DNA of 36,356 nt from the NCBI GenBank assembly GCA_028698175.1, contig JAQVDU010000007.1, positions 1-36,356 on the forward strand. The letters are read 5' to 3'. Origin of the DNA: a bacterium (lineage in GTDB: Bacteria; Hydrothermota; 32-111). The notes under the pieces are model-generated. The model searched no databases. It was not told the origin of the DNA and worked only from the letters and a program-made list of their open reading frames with translations. The position numbers and the translations under genes were made by a program. Shown piece after piece: positions 7,948 to 16,574 of the stretch (position 1 is its first letter; every line of letters starts with the position of its first letter).

Positions 7948-8571
7948 TTAAAAAACAGCAAATATGAAGGATTTCGGAATTGAGACAACGGCTTTAATTC
8001 CGTATGAAAGAAGAAGGTAGGAAAAAAGAACCGAGAAGAGAAGGGAAATAATCACAATCGGATATGACACCAATGGCGAGTACCTGCTAAGGTCAGGCTG
8101 CTTCATTGTGAATATATCCTTTAAGGCTGATATAAGAAATTGCATGAAGAGAATACCGCTAAATGCAATCACAAAGGGTATATATTTTTCTTTTACGACA
8201 TAACTAAGAAGCGAAACTCCTATCGCGAGTATTGGAATAGAATAGGGTGACAAAGCGATAAGGGGTGTTACATCCTCTGTCTTTACCTCTCCCCCGTCAG
8301 ATGTGGTTGCCTGAAACTTGTAAACCTTTTTGAATGAGAGAAGCGCAAAGAGCATGTGAGTCGCTTCGTGCTGGAAGGTCTCAAAGAATAGGGTGTTCTC
8401 CCTGAGCGGCCTTATGAAGAGTTTCATCATAAGATAGAATGTTCCTCCAAGATAAAACCAGAAATGGTTCATTGTGAAAAGCCATGAAAACTCTATCGAT
8501 TTAAAAACAAAAACAGCGGACATAAACGAATACGCGAATACAATAAGATATACTAGAACGGAAAGTATCAT
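7948..8571 (-). CDS. Polytopic membrane protein with HEATH zinc-protease motif (M50B-like)
   Basis: A 207-residue integral membrane protein with about five hydrophobic segments (1-23, 30-52, 103-125, 130-150, 168-197). Residues 68-72 read HEATH, an HExxH metallopeptidase signature in a hydrophobic setting, followed by TTSDGGEV (about 89-96). This order resembles the M50B-like family, where an HExxH helix precedes a glycine-rich element. A possible third ligand is the Asp of KQPDLSRY in the later loop. It overlaps recN by 4 nt and sits 2 nt before priA, so it belongs to the operon. Activity and substrate are unknown. Confidence 0.7.
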   Translation of the reverse strand: MILSVLVYLIVFAYSFMSAVFVFKSIEFSWLFTMNHFWFYLGGTFYLMMKLFIRPLRENTLFFETFQHEATHMLFALLSFKKVYKFQATTSDGGEVKTEDVTPLIALSPYSIPILAIGVSLLSYVVKEKYIPFVIAFSGILFMQFLISALKDIFTMKQPDLSRYSPLVSYPIVIISLLFSVLFSYLLLSYGIKAVVSIPKSFIFAVF

Positions 8572-10208
8572 TTATCGAGAAGGGCTCTTGCGTGTTTTTC
8601 AGCCGTCTCAGGCGACAGAGATGAGCCGAGAAGGCGTCCTATCTCCTTCACTCTGTCATTATTTTCTATCACTTCCGCAGAAATGGATTTTTTCTTTTTC
8701 TGCACAAGTATGTGTCTCTCACCCTTTGCGGCGATCTGAGGAAGATGCGTAATTGCAATTATCTGCCTGTTTTTAGAGGCAGACGACATTGAATCAGCCA
8801 CCATAACTGCTGTCTCGCCGCTTATTCCCTGATCTATTTCATCGAAGATCATTGTGCCTACAGGGTCAGACTCATTCAAAGCGCTCTTTACGGCGAGCAT
8901 CACCCTGGAGATTTCCCCTCCTGAGGCAATCTTTCTTAGCGGCATTCCTTCGGGAGAGAACCTGTTAGAAAGGTATATCTCAAGCGAGTCGTATCCGTTA
9001 TCAAATACAGTATCTTCGCTGTAGTCAATCCTCACTCGCACTTCCGAATCTGCCATGTTCAGATTCTTGAGGGTTTTATTGACTCTCTTTTCAAAAATCG
9101 AAGAGACTCTTGTCCGCCTCTCATGAAGCTTCGCCGCCGTTTCACTGAGCCTCTGAAGAGCTTCGTTCATTGATTCTTTTATGAGAGAGAGGGTCAGCGA
9201 AGGATTCTCAATCATTTTAAGCTGATCTTTTGTTTTCTCAGCCAAAAGCTGAAGCTCGTTTAAATCGCATCTGTATTTCTTCTTTAGTCTTTCGAGATTA
9301 TCATATACTTTTCTGCTTGATGCAAGTATTTCCTCATCATATACTATTGATTCCGAAAGAGATTCCAGGTCTCTTTCAAGGTCGGTAGAGAGAGATGTAA
9401 TGTCAGAAAGCTGATTTAAAAGGACATCTGCCCTCTTTGTCCTTTTTGCTGTTTCAGACAGGTGCTTTTTCAAAGAAGCGAGAAAACCGTTCAGAGACGG
9501 GTTCTCATCGGAAGAAAAGAGTGCGAGAGCCATGCTTATGCTCTCCTTTATCTCCTCTGAAGATTCCATCTCCCTGAGGCTGTTCACAAGCTCATCCTCG
9601 TTTATTCCATTCAAACCTGCTTCAGAAAGCTCTCTGTCTGTGTATTCGAGCATCTCTCTTTCTCTCTGCGCCTCCTCCATCTTCTTTGTCGCATCTTCCA
9701 GTTTTTCAGAGAGGGCTCTGAACTCGGAGTGTATGGCTTTAAATTCGGAAATAAGTTCATCATTGCCGGCCATAATGTCAATAACTTTTATGTGATACTC
9801 TCTTTTCAGAAGAAGCTGATGCTCATGCTGGCCGTGAATGTCAAAAAGAAGAGCGCCCACTTTTTTCAGGATCTGTCCGCTTACTGGAACATCATTCAGA
9901 TAGGTCGAGCTCCTCCCGTCCTTTCTGAAGCTTCTCCGTATGATGACAGGATTCTCCGCGTCAATCTCTATCGACCTGAGTTCCTCCAGAATCGCATCCG
10001 AGAGCTCGAATATTCCGACTATTGAACCTGTCTTTGTTTTGTCCAAGAGCTCAATCTCCACTCTCTCTCCTGTCAGAGTGAGAAGAGTGCTCACAAGCAT
10101 GGTCTTGCCTGCTCCCGTCTCGCCGGTTATTACGTTGAACTTTGGTGAAAACTCGATTGAAGCATTGTCAATGAAAGATACGTTTTCAAGAATAAGCTGC
10201 TTTATCAT
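8568..10208 (-). CDS. recN: DNA repair protein RecN (SMC-like ATPase)
   Basis: SMC-family ATPase acting on double-strand breaks. At 546 residues it matches the usual RecN length. The N-terminal nucleotide-binding half contains Walker A GETGAGKT (about 29-36). A central coiled coil spans roughly 160-370. The C-terminal half holds the ABC signature ASGGEISRVMLA and Walker B MIFDEIDQGISGETA. It overlaps nadK upstream by 4 nt, and the nadK-recN neighbourhood is conserved in many bacteria. No LexA-type operator can be seen because the gene is internal to an operon. Confidence 0.97.
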   Translation of the reverse strand: MIKQLILENVSFIDNASIEFSPKFNVITGETGAGKTMLVSTLLTLTGERVEIELLDKTKTGSIVGIFELSDAILEELRSIEIDAENPVIIRRSFRKDGRSSTYLNDVPVSGQILKKVGALLFDIHGQHEHQLLLKREYHIKVIDIMAGNDELISEFKAIHSEFRALSEKLEDATKKMEEAQREREMLEYTDRELSEAGLNGINEDELVNSLREMESSEEIKESISMALALFSSDENPSLNGFLASLKKHLSETAKRTKRADVLLNQLSDITSLSTDLERDLESLSESIVYDEEILASSRKVYDNLERLKKKYRCDLNELQLLAEKTKDQLKMIENPSLTLSLIKESMNEALQRLSETAAKLHERRTRVSSIFEKRVNKTLKNLNMADSEVRVRIDYSEDTVFDNGYDSLEIYLSNRFSPEGMPLRKIASGGEISRVMLAVKSALNESDPVGTMIFDEIDQGISGETAVMVADSMSSASKNRQIIAITHLPQIAAKGERHILVQKKKKSISAEVIENNDRVKEIGRLLGSSLSPETAEKHARALLDK

Positions 10209-11065
10209 TCCCTCGGGTCCCTCCCGAAATAGAATTTTTCCTTCATTATCGATATGAAGTCAATGTCCGGAAATTTTATCAGAGAGACTCTCTTTCTGCT
10301 TCTGTAAATGATTGCAGACGATCTCTTTTCGATCGGATGCTTTGTCTGGGAATCTCCTGAAATAACTGCGTCTGATGATATCGGAGTCAGTTTGACAATA
10401 GATGTCTGCGGAACGACAATAGACCTCTGCACAAGAAGATGAGGGCAGATGGGAGTTATGACAAAGCAGTCAACGTCTGAAAAGACAATCGGACCGCCGG
10501 CCGCCATTGAGTACGCTGTCGAACCTTTGGGTGTAGAAACAATGACACCGTCGGCAGATATTGTCAGAACGTTCTTATCGTCAACGTCGATTTTAATCTT
10601 TATCAGCCTCTGAGGCTCCTTTGAGATCATTATGACGTCATTGAAAGCATTTACCTCTACACCTTTAATGTCAGCTCCGAGCATGGAGCAGTTTTCAATA
10701 GCGAATTTTTTGTTTTTCACCAAATCAAGCTTTTCCTCCATCTGGCTCTCTTTGACGCTCGAGAGAAACCCCAGAGAACCGAGGTTTATTCCGAGAAGGG
10801 GTATAGAAAGAGACGATACTGTTCGTGCTGTTGCAAGCATGGTTCCGTCTCCGCCGAATGACACCGCAAAAGATTCTTTGCCTGCTTTCTTCATTTCCGA
10901 TGAAGACATCTCTTCTTTGATTGAGCGGATGATTTTCAAGTAGCCGTCTTTCTTTGAAAGAGGATAAATGTCAACACAGTTTTTCTTCGCCCATTTTTCA
11001 AACCTAAGAAGAACATTTTTGGATTTCGGTTTTTCAAGATTTGCATTTATGAATGCTCTTTTCAT
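10205..11065 (-). CDS. nadK: NAD kinase
   Basis: Phosphorylates NAD to NADP. The 286 residues include the diagnostic GGDGTMLATAR motif (about 70-80), GINLGSLGFL shortly after, and the STPKGSTAYSMAAGGP region (about 177-192) that contacts the nucleotide. The usual N-E motif in the middle reads NAFND, a conservative change. It starts by a 4-nt overlap with prmC and ends by a 4-nt overlap with recN. With nadE at the head of the same operon, both the last step of NAD synthesis and NADP formation are co-transcribed. Confidence 0.95.
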   Translation of the reverse strand: MKRAFINANLEKPKSKNVLLRFEKWAKKNCVDIYPLSKKDGYLKIIRSIKEEMSSSEMKKAGKESFAVSFGGDGTMLATARTVSSLSIPLLGINLGSLGFLSSVKESQMEEKLDLVKNKKFAIENCSMLGADIKGVEVNAFNDVIMISKEPQRLIKIKIDVDDKNVLTISADGVIVSTPKGSTAYSMAAGGPIVFSDVDCFVITPICPHLLVQRSIVVPQTSIVKLTPISSDAVISGDSQTKHPIEKRSSAIIYRSRKRVSLIKFPDIDFISIMKEKFYFGRDPRE

Positions 11066-11934
11066 GCTCTCACCGCTGTAAGGACCCTCTCTATTCCGGA
11101 AAGGTCCTTTATCATTTTTGCATCCCTGTATTTATTGTCCTGCCTTATGTGCTTTATCACCTCTTTGTGCTGGTTGAATCCTATCTCAACGGCAAGAAGG
11201 CCTCCTTTCTTCATGTAAGAGCTTGCAGAATCGATTATGTTTCTCACATGGTCGAGTCCGTCTTCTCCTCCGCAAAGAGCGGATTCCGGCTCAAATTCGC
11301 TCACTTCCGGCTGCAAATTCTTTATCTCTTTTTTCGGAATATAGGGCGGATTGGACAGAACAGCATCGAAGATTCTCTTCTTTTTAAGAGCGGAAAACCC
11401 ATCCGACTGTATCAGATGTATCGAATCTTTGATTCTATTGAGGACTCTGTTCTCTCTCGTTACCCTCAGTGCTCCCTTTGAAATGTCAGTTGCGACATAA
11501 GTCATCTTTGGGGCATACTTTGCAATTGAAATTATTATGTTGCCGCTGCCGCAGCCGATGTCAAGCACCCTGAAGCTCTTTTTCCTGTTTTCAAGGCAGA
11601 AGTTCAATGCATACTCCACAAGTGTCTCAGTCTCCGGTCGCGGAATAAGGACGTTTCTGTTTATTTTAAACGGAAGAGACATGAACTCGGATTCTCCCAC
11701 TATGTACTGGACGGGCTCTCTTTTCAGGCGCCTTCTGACAAGCGATTTGAAATAGTTGGCTTCTATCCTCGTCAGAACTTTATTGTAATTTGAGTAAAGA
11801 TACGTGCGGTCCTTGTTCATGCAGTGCGCCATTATAAGTTCTGCATTGAGTCTGGGCTTTTCTATTCCTGCCTGCTTCATAAGGAATACAGATTCGTCTA
11901 TAAGATACTTTGCGGTTAAATGCTTTTTTATCAA
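11062..11934 (-). CDS. prmC: Release factor glutamine methyltransferase PrmC
   Basis: Transfers a methyl group from S-adenosylmethionine to the glutamine of the GGQ motif in RF1 and RF2. The 290 residues show the N-terminal helical substrate-binding domain, SAM motif I (VLDIGCGSGNIIISIA, about 119-134) and the catalytic NPPY motif (LSNPPYIP, about 190-197). It overlaps prfA by 4 nt; prfA-prmC is a very common pair linking the enzyme to its substrate. Its other substrate, RF2, is encoded about 8 kb away in the same window. Confidence 0.96.
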   Translation of the reverse strand: MIKKHLTAKYLIDESVFLMKQAGIEKPRLNAELIMAHCMNKDRTYLYSNYNKVLTRIEANYFKSLVRRRLKREPVQYIVGESEFMSLPFKINRNVLIPRPETETLVEYALNFCLENRKKSFRVLDIGCGSGNIIISIAKYAPKMTYVATDISKGALRVTRENRVLNRIKDSIHLIQSDGFSALKKKRIFDAVLSNPPYIPKKEIKNLQPEVSEFEPESALCGGEDGLDHVRNIIDSASSYMKKGGLLAVEIGFNQHKEVIKHIRQDNKYRDAKMIKDLSGIERVLTAVRA

Positions 11935-13001
11935 GACATCTCCAAAAGTTTTCTTTTGTTGTCCTCATCCCTTAGCGGAATGATTATATCGTCAAGCTCT
12001 CCGTCGACAATCGCTTCAAGCTTGTAAAGCGTGAGGTTTATCCTGTGGTCTGTCACCCTTCTCTCAGGGTAATTGTAGGTGCGGATTCTCTCCGACCTGT
12101 CTCCGGTGCCGACAAGGTCTTTCCTGCTCTTTGAAATCTCCGCCTGCTGCTCCTTTACTTTCTGTTCGTAAAGCCTTGCCTTCATTATTCTCATTGCCTT
12201 TTCCCTGTTTTTATGCTGGCTTCTCTCGTCCTGGCAGACGACAACCGTGTTTGTCGGAAGATGAGTTATTCTCACTGCAGTCGCGACCTTGTTTACGTTC
12301 TGCCCGCCAGCTCCGGAAGCGTGAAAAATATCGATTTTGAAATCCTTTTCGATTATGTCAAGCTCGACGTCCTCAACCTCCGGAAGAACTGCCACAGTCA
12401 CTGCCGATGTGTGTATTCTTCCGCTGTTTTCTGTTGATGGAACCCTCTGCACCCTGTGGACTCCGCTCTCAAACTTGAAAAGGCCGTAAGAGTTTTTGCC
12501 TTTGATGCCGAATATCATCTCCTTGAACCCTCCAAGCTCTGTCGGATGAAAATCTATCGATTCTACAGCATAACCCTTTGTCTCAGCGTACTTTTTGTAC
12601 ATCCTGAAAAGAACGGCCGCGAAGAGAGCCGCCTCCTCTCCACCGGTCCCGGCACGAATTTCAAAGATTACGTTTTTGTCGTCGTTAGGGTCCTTCGGAA
12701 TAAGAAGCACGTTTATTTCGCTCACAAGAGTATCTTCAAGAAGCTTCAGCTGTTTGTTCTCTTCAAAAAAAAGATTCTTCATCTCTGCATCTTTCTCTGT
12801 CTTCATCATATCGCTGTTCTCTTCAATGTTTTTCCTAACGGTGAAAACAGAGCGAATCTTTTCTATCAAAGGAGTCATGTCAGAATATTTCTTTGAAATC
12901 TCTTTGTATTTTTTTGTGTCATTCGCTGTCTTCGGGTCAGCCAGAAGACGCTCCATTTCCATATATTCATCAAGCTTGAGCGTGAGAATCTCGTTCTTCA
13001 T
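11931..13001 (-). CDS. prfA: Peptide chain release factor 1 (RF1)
   Basis: Reads UAA and UAG stop codons. The 356 residues carry the catalytic GGQ loop (ASGAGGQNVNK, GGQ at 232-234) and the stop-codon recognition region (HRVQRVPSTENSGRIHTS). The anticodon-like tripeptide, usually PAT or PVT, is PST here (188-190). The flanking sequence is standard and the recognition loop is intact, so normal UAA/UAG reading is likely. The gene overlaps DUF1385 upstream and prmC downstream by 4 nt each. Confidence 0.96.
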   Translation of the reverse strand: MKNEILTLKLDEYMEMERLLADPKTANDTKKYKEISKKYSDMTPLIEKIRSVFTVRKNIEENSDMMKTEKDAEMKNLFFEENKQLKLLEDTLVSEINVLLIPKDPNDDKNVIFEIRAGTGGEEAALFAAVLFRMYKKYAETKGYAVESIDFHPTELGGFKEMIFGIKGKNSYGLFKFESGVHRVQRVPSTENSGRIHTSAVTVAVLPEVEDVELDIIEKDFKIDIFHASGAGGQNVNKVATAVRITHLPTNTVVVCQDERSQHKNREKAMRIMKARLYEQKVKEQQAEISKSRKDLVGTGDRSERIRTYNYPERRVTDHRINLTLYKLEAIVDGELDDIIIPLRDEDNKRKLLEMS

Positions 13002-13915
13002 TTTTCTTGAACTCCGCTCGAGGCTTCAAAAGACGATTTGAGGGATTCTGCTGCGACTTCGATCATGTCGTCTGTCGGCTCCTTTGTAGTAATGTACTGG
13101 AAGAGAATCCCGGGCCATACCATGAACTTTACCAGAGGATTTCTGTAAAACTTCCCCGCAAGCATCAGAAGCTCGTATGAGACAGATGCTATAAGAGGTA
13201 AAAATATCATGTGATTAAGAAATCTGTTGAACGGATTGTTCGGAATGTTCAGCGTCATGAAGACAAAATAATCTATGACCGCATAGAAGAGAATGGCAGT
13301 CAAAAGAGTTATGAAGATGAAGCTAGTGCCGCAGCGCGGATGCTTAGTGGAGTATTTTCTGATGTTTTCAACTGTAAGCTCATCCCCGCTTTCATAAGCA
13401 TAAATTGTCTTATGCTCTGCCCCATGATACATGAAGAGCCGTTTTATGTCCTTTACGTAACTTATCGCAACAATATAGATTATAAACAGCAAAAACCTGA
13501 AACCTCCTGCGAAAAGATTGAAAAGCAGCTGGTTTCCCTGAAGCTTGAGAATCGTGCCCACATAAACGGGCCCGAAGAAAAAAATCCCGAAGCCTATCGC
13601 CAGAGAAAGAATTATTGTCAGCGCATTGAGGAGGGTTTCTTTCGCTCCCCCCTTCAAAGTCTCTCCGTATGCGATTGCCGCAGATTTGTTTATGCTCTCA
13701 TAACCGAGCACCATAGATTCAATGAATGATGCCACGCCTCTGATGAAAGGCAGGTGCAGGAACTTGTTCCTCTCGGTTATCTTTTTGAAAGGTCGTTTTT
13801 CAGTCTTTATTGTCTTGTCAGGCTGCCTTACTGAAAGAGCGTAGCCGCCAGGCACCAGCATCATGACGCCTTCAATGACCGCCTGTCCCCCGGCTTTTGG
13901 CTTCTCAATTGTCAT
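12998..13915 (-). CDS. DUF1385 integral membrane protein
   Basis: A 305-residue member of the DUF1385 family, recognised from its start (KAGGQAVIEGVMMLVPGGYALSVRQPD) and the central FMYHGAEHKTIYAYESG motif (about 159-175), which includes a conserved H-x-x-x-H pair. There are about five hydrophobic segments between 90 and 275. The biochemical role of the family is unknown, but it is often found immediately upstream of prfA, sometimes with rpmE, which is absent here. The ATG overlaps the regulator gene by 11 nt. Confidence 0.92.
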   Translation of the reverse strand: MTIEKPKAGGQAVIEGVMMLVPGGYALSVRQPDKTIKTEKRPFKKITERNKFLHLPFIRGVASFIESMVLGYESINKSAAIAYGETLKGGAKETLLNALTIILSLAIGFGIFFFGPVYVGTILKLQGNQLLFNLFAGGFRFLLFIIYIVAISYVKDIKRLFMYHGAEHKTIYAYESGDELTVENIRKYSTKHPRCGTSFIFITLLTAILFYAVIDYFVFMTLNIPNNPFNRFLNHMIFLPLIASVSYELLMLAGKFYRNPLVKFMVWPGILFQYITTKEPTDDMIEVAAESLKSSFEASSGVQEK

Positions 13916-14546
13916 ACTTCTCCTTCAGACTTACATACCTGAGATACTCTTCAAGGTTAGTCACGTTTTTTACTATCAGCTTGTCGTTGTAAATTGAAAT
14001 GAGGTTTGATTTTTCAAGATTGTCTATCAGATTCTTCAGTTTTTCAATTCCCATTCCCACTATGGGGGCTACTCCTTCGTATGAAAAAGCGAAATCCAGA
14101 AGATAGCTTCCGTCCTCCTGCTTTATTCCGTCCTCCTGGGCTTTTGTTATAAGAAAGGCTATCAGTCTCTTTTCATCCGATTTGATCATTAGAAACTTTA
14201 TCTGCTCGTCAGTGCGCCTTAGTCTCTTTGTAAGTTCTGTGACTATGTACTCAATAAGCGGCTCCTCTCCTATTTTTTTTCTGAATGCCGCCTTGTCGAA
14301 AGTTATAAGCTGGGTCTCTCCTTCCGAAACTGCCGTTGCCGAGCGGGAGCTTCCGTCTATTATGGCCATTTCGCCGAAAAAATCCCCTTCAGACAAAACA
14401 GCCAGTATCTTCTTCTCTTCGCCCACCTTTTTCACGATTTTAATCTTGCCTGATTTTATGAGATACATTTCGTCTCCGACGTCGCCTTCTCGGAAGAGCA
14501 CTTCCTGATTCTTTAAAGTCTTTTCAATTCCGACTGAGTCTCCCAT
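13905..14546 (-). CDS. Cyclic nucleotide-binding domain regulator with winged-helix tail (Crp/Fnr-like)
   Basis: With the chosen start the protein has 213 residues: a cNMP-binding beta-roll (about 1-115, with LFREGDVGDEMYLIKSGKIKIV and GDFFGEMAIIDGSSRSATAVS), a dimerisation helix, and a C-terminal segment ending FSYEGVAPIVGMGIEKLKNLIDNLEKSNLISI that fits a diverged winged helix. The ORF track starts 66 nt earlier and runs about 50 nt into nadE. ATG at 14546 has AAGGAG 5 nt upstream and leaves a 16-nt gap, so it is preferred. Residues GEMA and the R-S pair of the phosphate-binding cassette are present, so ligand binding is possible. Targets are unknown. Confidence 0.87.
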   Translation of the reverse strand: MGDSVGIEKTLKNQEVLFREGDVGDEMYLIKSGKIKIVKKVGEEKKILAVLSEGDFFGEMAIIDGSSRSATAVSEGETQLITFDKAAFRKKIGEEPLIEYIVTELTKRLRRTDEQIKFLMIKSDEKRLIAFLITKAQEDGIKQEDGSYLLDFAFSYEGVAPIVGMGIEKLKNLIDNLEKSNLISIYNDKLIVKNVTNLEEYLRYVSLKEKYDN

Positions 14547-14562
14547 ATTTTCTCCTTTTTTG

Positions 14563-15345
14563 TTACAATTTAATGATGCGCGGCATCTCTCTTTTGAATG
14601 AATTTCTTTCAAACGCGCTTATGATCTTCTCAATGTCTTTTTTCCTATAACCCAATCTTATTATCTCTTTCACGTTTTTTTTCCTGTCAAAGTAAAGATA
14701 GGATATTTCATCAATTGTCTTATAGCACAAACCGAGGTCATTCTCATCCGTCTGCCCCTTCCACAGATCAGCGGACGGTTTTTTAGAGACAATGCATTCG
14801 GGAACCGAAAGGTAAACCGCCAAATCAAATATCTGACTCTTAAAAAGAGAACCGAGCGGATTGACCGCGCATGCAAGGTCTCCGAATACCGTGCCGTACC
14901 CCATTATTATTTCAGACCTGTTGCTCGTGCCTATAACTATGCCTTTCTCTCTCATCGAAATGTCATACAGAACCGACATTCTCTCTCTTGCGCACTTGTT
15001 GCCGAATCGTGTCTTATCGGCTCCCAACTCTTTTTTAAAGTATGCGTCTATCTGGCTTGTTATATCCTTCTCTTCAAGAACCAATCCCGTTATCTCCGCC
15101 ATCAGCTTCGCATCCTTTCCTGATGACGAATCAGTAGTTTTGTAAGGCATAAATACAGGATGAATTCTGTCTCTGTCCACAGCGAGAGATAAAAGCTTGA
15201 GAACAACCGCAGAATCAACTCCTCCGGATAGGCCTAACACAGCCTTCTCTGCCCTGCGCTTCTTCATTTCTGAAGAAAGCTCCCTGGCAAGAGAATCGGC
15301 CGTCTTCTTTAAATCCAATTCAGGAACAATTCTCTCGACGGACAT
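14563..15345 (-). CDS. nadE: NAD synthetase, ammonia-dependent
   Basis: Converts deamido-NAD to NAD using ATP and ammonia. About 260 residues with the PP-loop SGGVDS (near 42-47) and later conserved regions such as GIVIGTSNRSEIIMGYGT and KPSADLWKGQTDENDLG. There is no glutaminase domain, so free ammonia or a separate amidase is needed. The ORF track begins one codon earlier at GTG. The ATG at 15345 gives a more usable spacing to the GGAGG ribosome binding site. First gene of the long operon running down to the MFS transporter. Confidence 0.95.
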   Translation of the reverse strand: MSVERIVPELDLKKTADSLARELSSEMKKRRAEKAVLGLSGGVDSAVVLKLLSLAVDRDRIHPVFMPYKTTDSSSGKDAKLMAEITGLVLEEKDITSQIDAYFKKELGADKTRFGNKCARERMSVLYDISMREKGIVIGTSNRSEIIMGYGTVFGDLACAVNPLGSLFKSQIFDLAVYLSVPECIVSKKPSADLWKGQTDENDLGLCYKTIDEISYLYFDRKKNVKEIIRLGYRKKDIEKIISAFERNSFKREMPRIIKL

Positions 15346-15369
15346 CACACCTCCGTTAAATAAATATAT

Positions 15370-15397
15370 ATAATAGCAAATTATAAAGGTTAGTCAA
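15370..15397 (-). promoter_or_regulatory. Promoter of the nadE operon
   Basis: The minus strand reads TTGACT (15397-15392), 16-nt spacer, TATTAT (15375-15370). The leader of about 18 nt includes GGAGG just before the ATG. It lies in the 57-nt gap after the pentapeptide-channel gene, which itself shows no terminator hairpin. Confidence 0.75.
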
Positions 15398-15402
15398 GAT
15401 TC

Positions 15403-16515
15403 TCAGTCGCCGATGAATTTTCTTGTGATTGACACAACGAACAGACCCATTATTAAAAGGCCTGAAAACGCTTCCGCATTAGCCACAAATCTCATAAAAC
15501 CCGCGGGATGTATGTCTCCGTAACCGACCGTGGTAAAAGTCACTATTGAAAAATACAATGCCCTCGCCGTTTTCTCTGTAAATGAGAGAAGTTTTACGTT
15601 TTCATCCGAAATTAGAAAGCTGCTGCCTGCAAGGTATATGACGGTAAAAAATACAACATTCACAAGGGCAAGGAGAACCATTCTTTCTATTTTGATGCCG
15701 TACCCTGTCAGCAGTTCAACGACCTTCATAACGGAGCGGTAGAAAAGAGAAGAGTGAGACCTTCTCTTTGCCTTGAGTTCAAGGAAAAAATACATATCGG
15801 CTTCAGAGTAAAACCCGAATGAGCGGAACATGAGTTTGAGCTGTCTGTAAATCTCCTTTATCTGCGACCAGCAGTCCTCATCAATGTTATTTTCATATTC
15901 GTCCCTTATGACTTTAAACACTGAAGAGCTTCTCCATTCTGCGCTTTCTGTATTTTCGCCGTAATAATCGGAAACTGAGTTGTCTCTTCCTATAAGTCCA
16001 ATTTTATTTTTTACAAGCACTGCGAAAGAATTGTCTTCGCGCAATACCTTTACCCTTTGAGAAACGAATCTGGTCGTTGCATCGCATGAGTTGTTGCTTA
16101 TTTTGAAACCCGCCAGAAGGGAGCCTGTAAAATCGCATCCTTCCAGATTCGAATCGTTTATCTCGGATCTCCTTAAGTCGGCAAAGACGAAAGAGCTTCC
16201 GGAGAAGTCAGATTTTTCCATGAGAATTTGGCTGCCTGTCGCCCCGGCAAAGGAGCTGTTCGAAAAATTTGATTGCAGAATTTCGACGTTTGTCATCGAC
16301 GCAAAATCAAAATGAGATTCTGAAGCGTCCACTCCCTCAAAATGAGCATTGTCAAGGATGGAATGTTCAAAATGGATTCCGGACATTTTTCCGACCGAAG
16401 ACAGGTGTTTGTCTGAATTTTTCATATAAGCATACTCATTGAATTTTCTCGCAGTGAATCTCTCGTTGGAAAGGTCTATTCCCCTTAAATCAAGAACCAC
16501 TGAATCTTCCCTCAT
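15403..16515 (-). CDS. Pentapeptide-repeat protein with K+-channel pore domain; main frame of a frameshifted gene
   Basis: A 370-residue frame with pentapeptide-repeat-like segments (about 50-150, such as SNFSNSSFAGA and SDFSGSSFVFADLRRSEI) followed by a two-TM pore module (about 275-300 and 340-362) holding the K+ selectivity filter TVGYGD (329-334). A gene of this kind would make a membrane potassium channel with a cytoplasmic beta-helix. The ATG at 16515 has no ribosome binding site, and the same frame continues upstream without a start as AKRNIIGIIGTTENWEKEL. The likely original start is the ATG at 16694, coupled to the upstream gene, with one base lost near 16596-16599. Adding one base would give a 430-residue protein. 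Confidence 0.8.
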   Translation of the reverse strand: MREDSVVLDLRGIDLSNERFTARKFNEYAYMKNSDKHLSSVGKMSGIHFEHSILDNAHFEGVDASESHFDFASMTNVEILQSNFSNSSFAGATGSQILMEKSDFSGSSFVFADLRRSEINDSNLEGCDFTGSLLAGFKISNNSCDATTRFVSQRVKVLREDNSFAVLVKNKIGLIGRDNSVSDYYGENTESAEWRSSSVFKVIRDEYENNIDEDCWSQIKEIYRQLKLMFRSFGFYSEADMYFFLELKAKRRSHSSLFYRSVMKVVELLTGYGIKIERMVLLALVNVVFFTVIYLAGSSFLISDENVKLLSFTEKTARALYFSIVTFTTVGYGDIHPAGFMRFVANAEAFSGLLIMGLFVVSITRKFIGD

Positions 16516-16574
16516 AGGCAGGTTCAGCTTATCAAGGAACTTTTCAAGTTCCTTCTCCCAATTTTCCGTTGTGC

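Noticed and set aside
12456-13041. Plus-strand ORFs of 146 and 148 codons opposite prfA
   Set aside because: Antisense shadows of RF1; the serine/phenylalanine-rich sequence is typical of reverse reading.
14547-14612. Longer start of the CNB regulator inside nadE
   Set aside because: It would overlap nadE by 50 nt, while the ATG at 14546 has a clear AAGGAG site.
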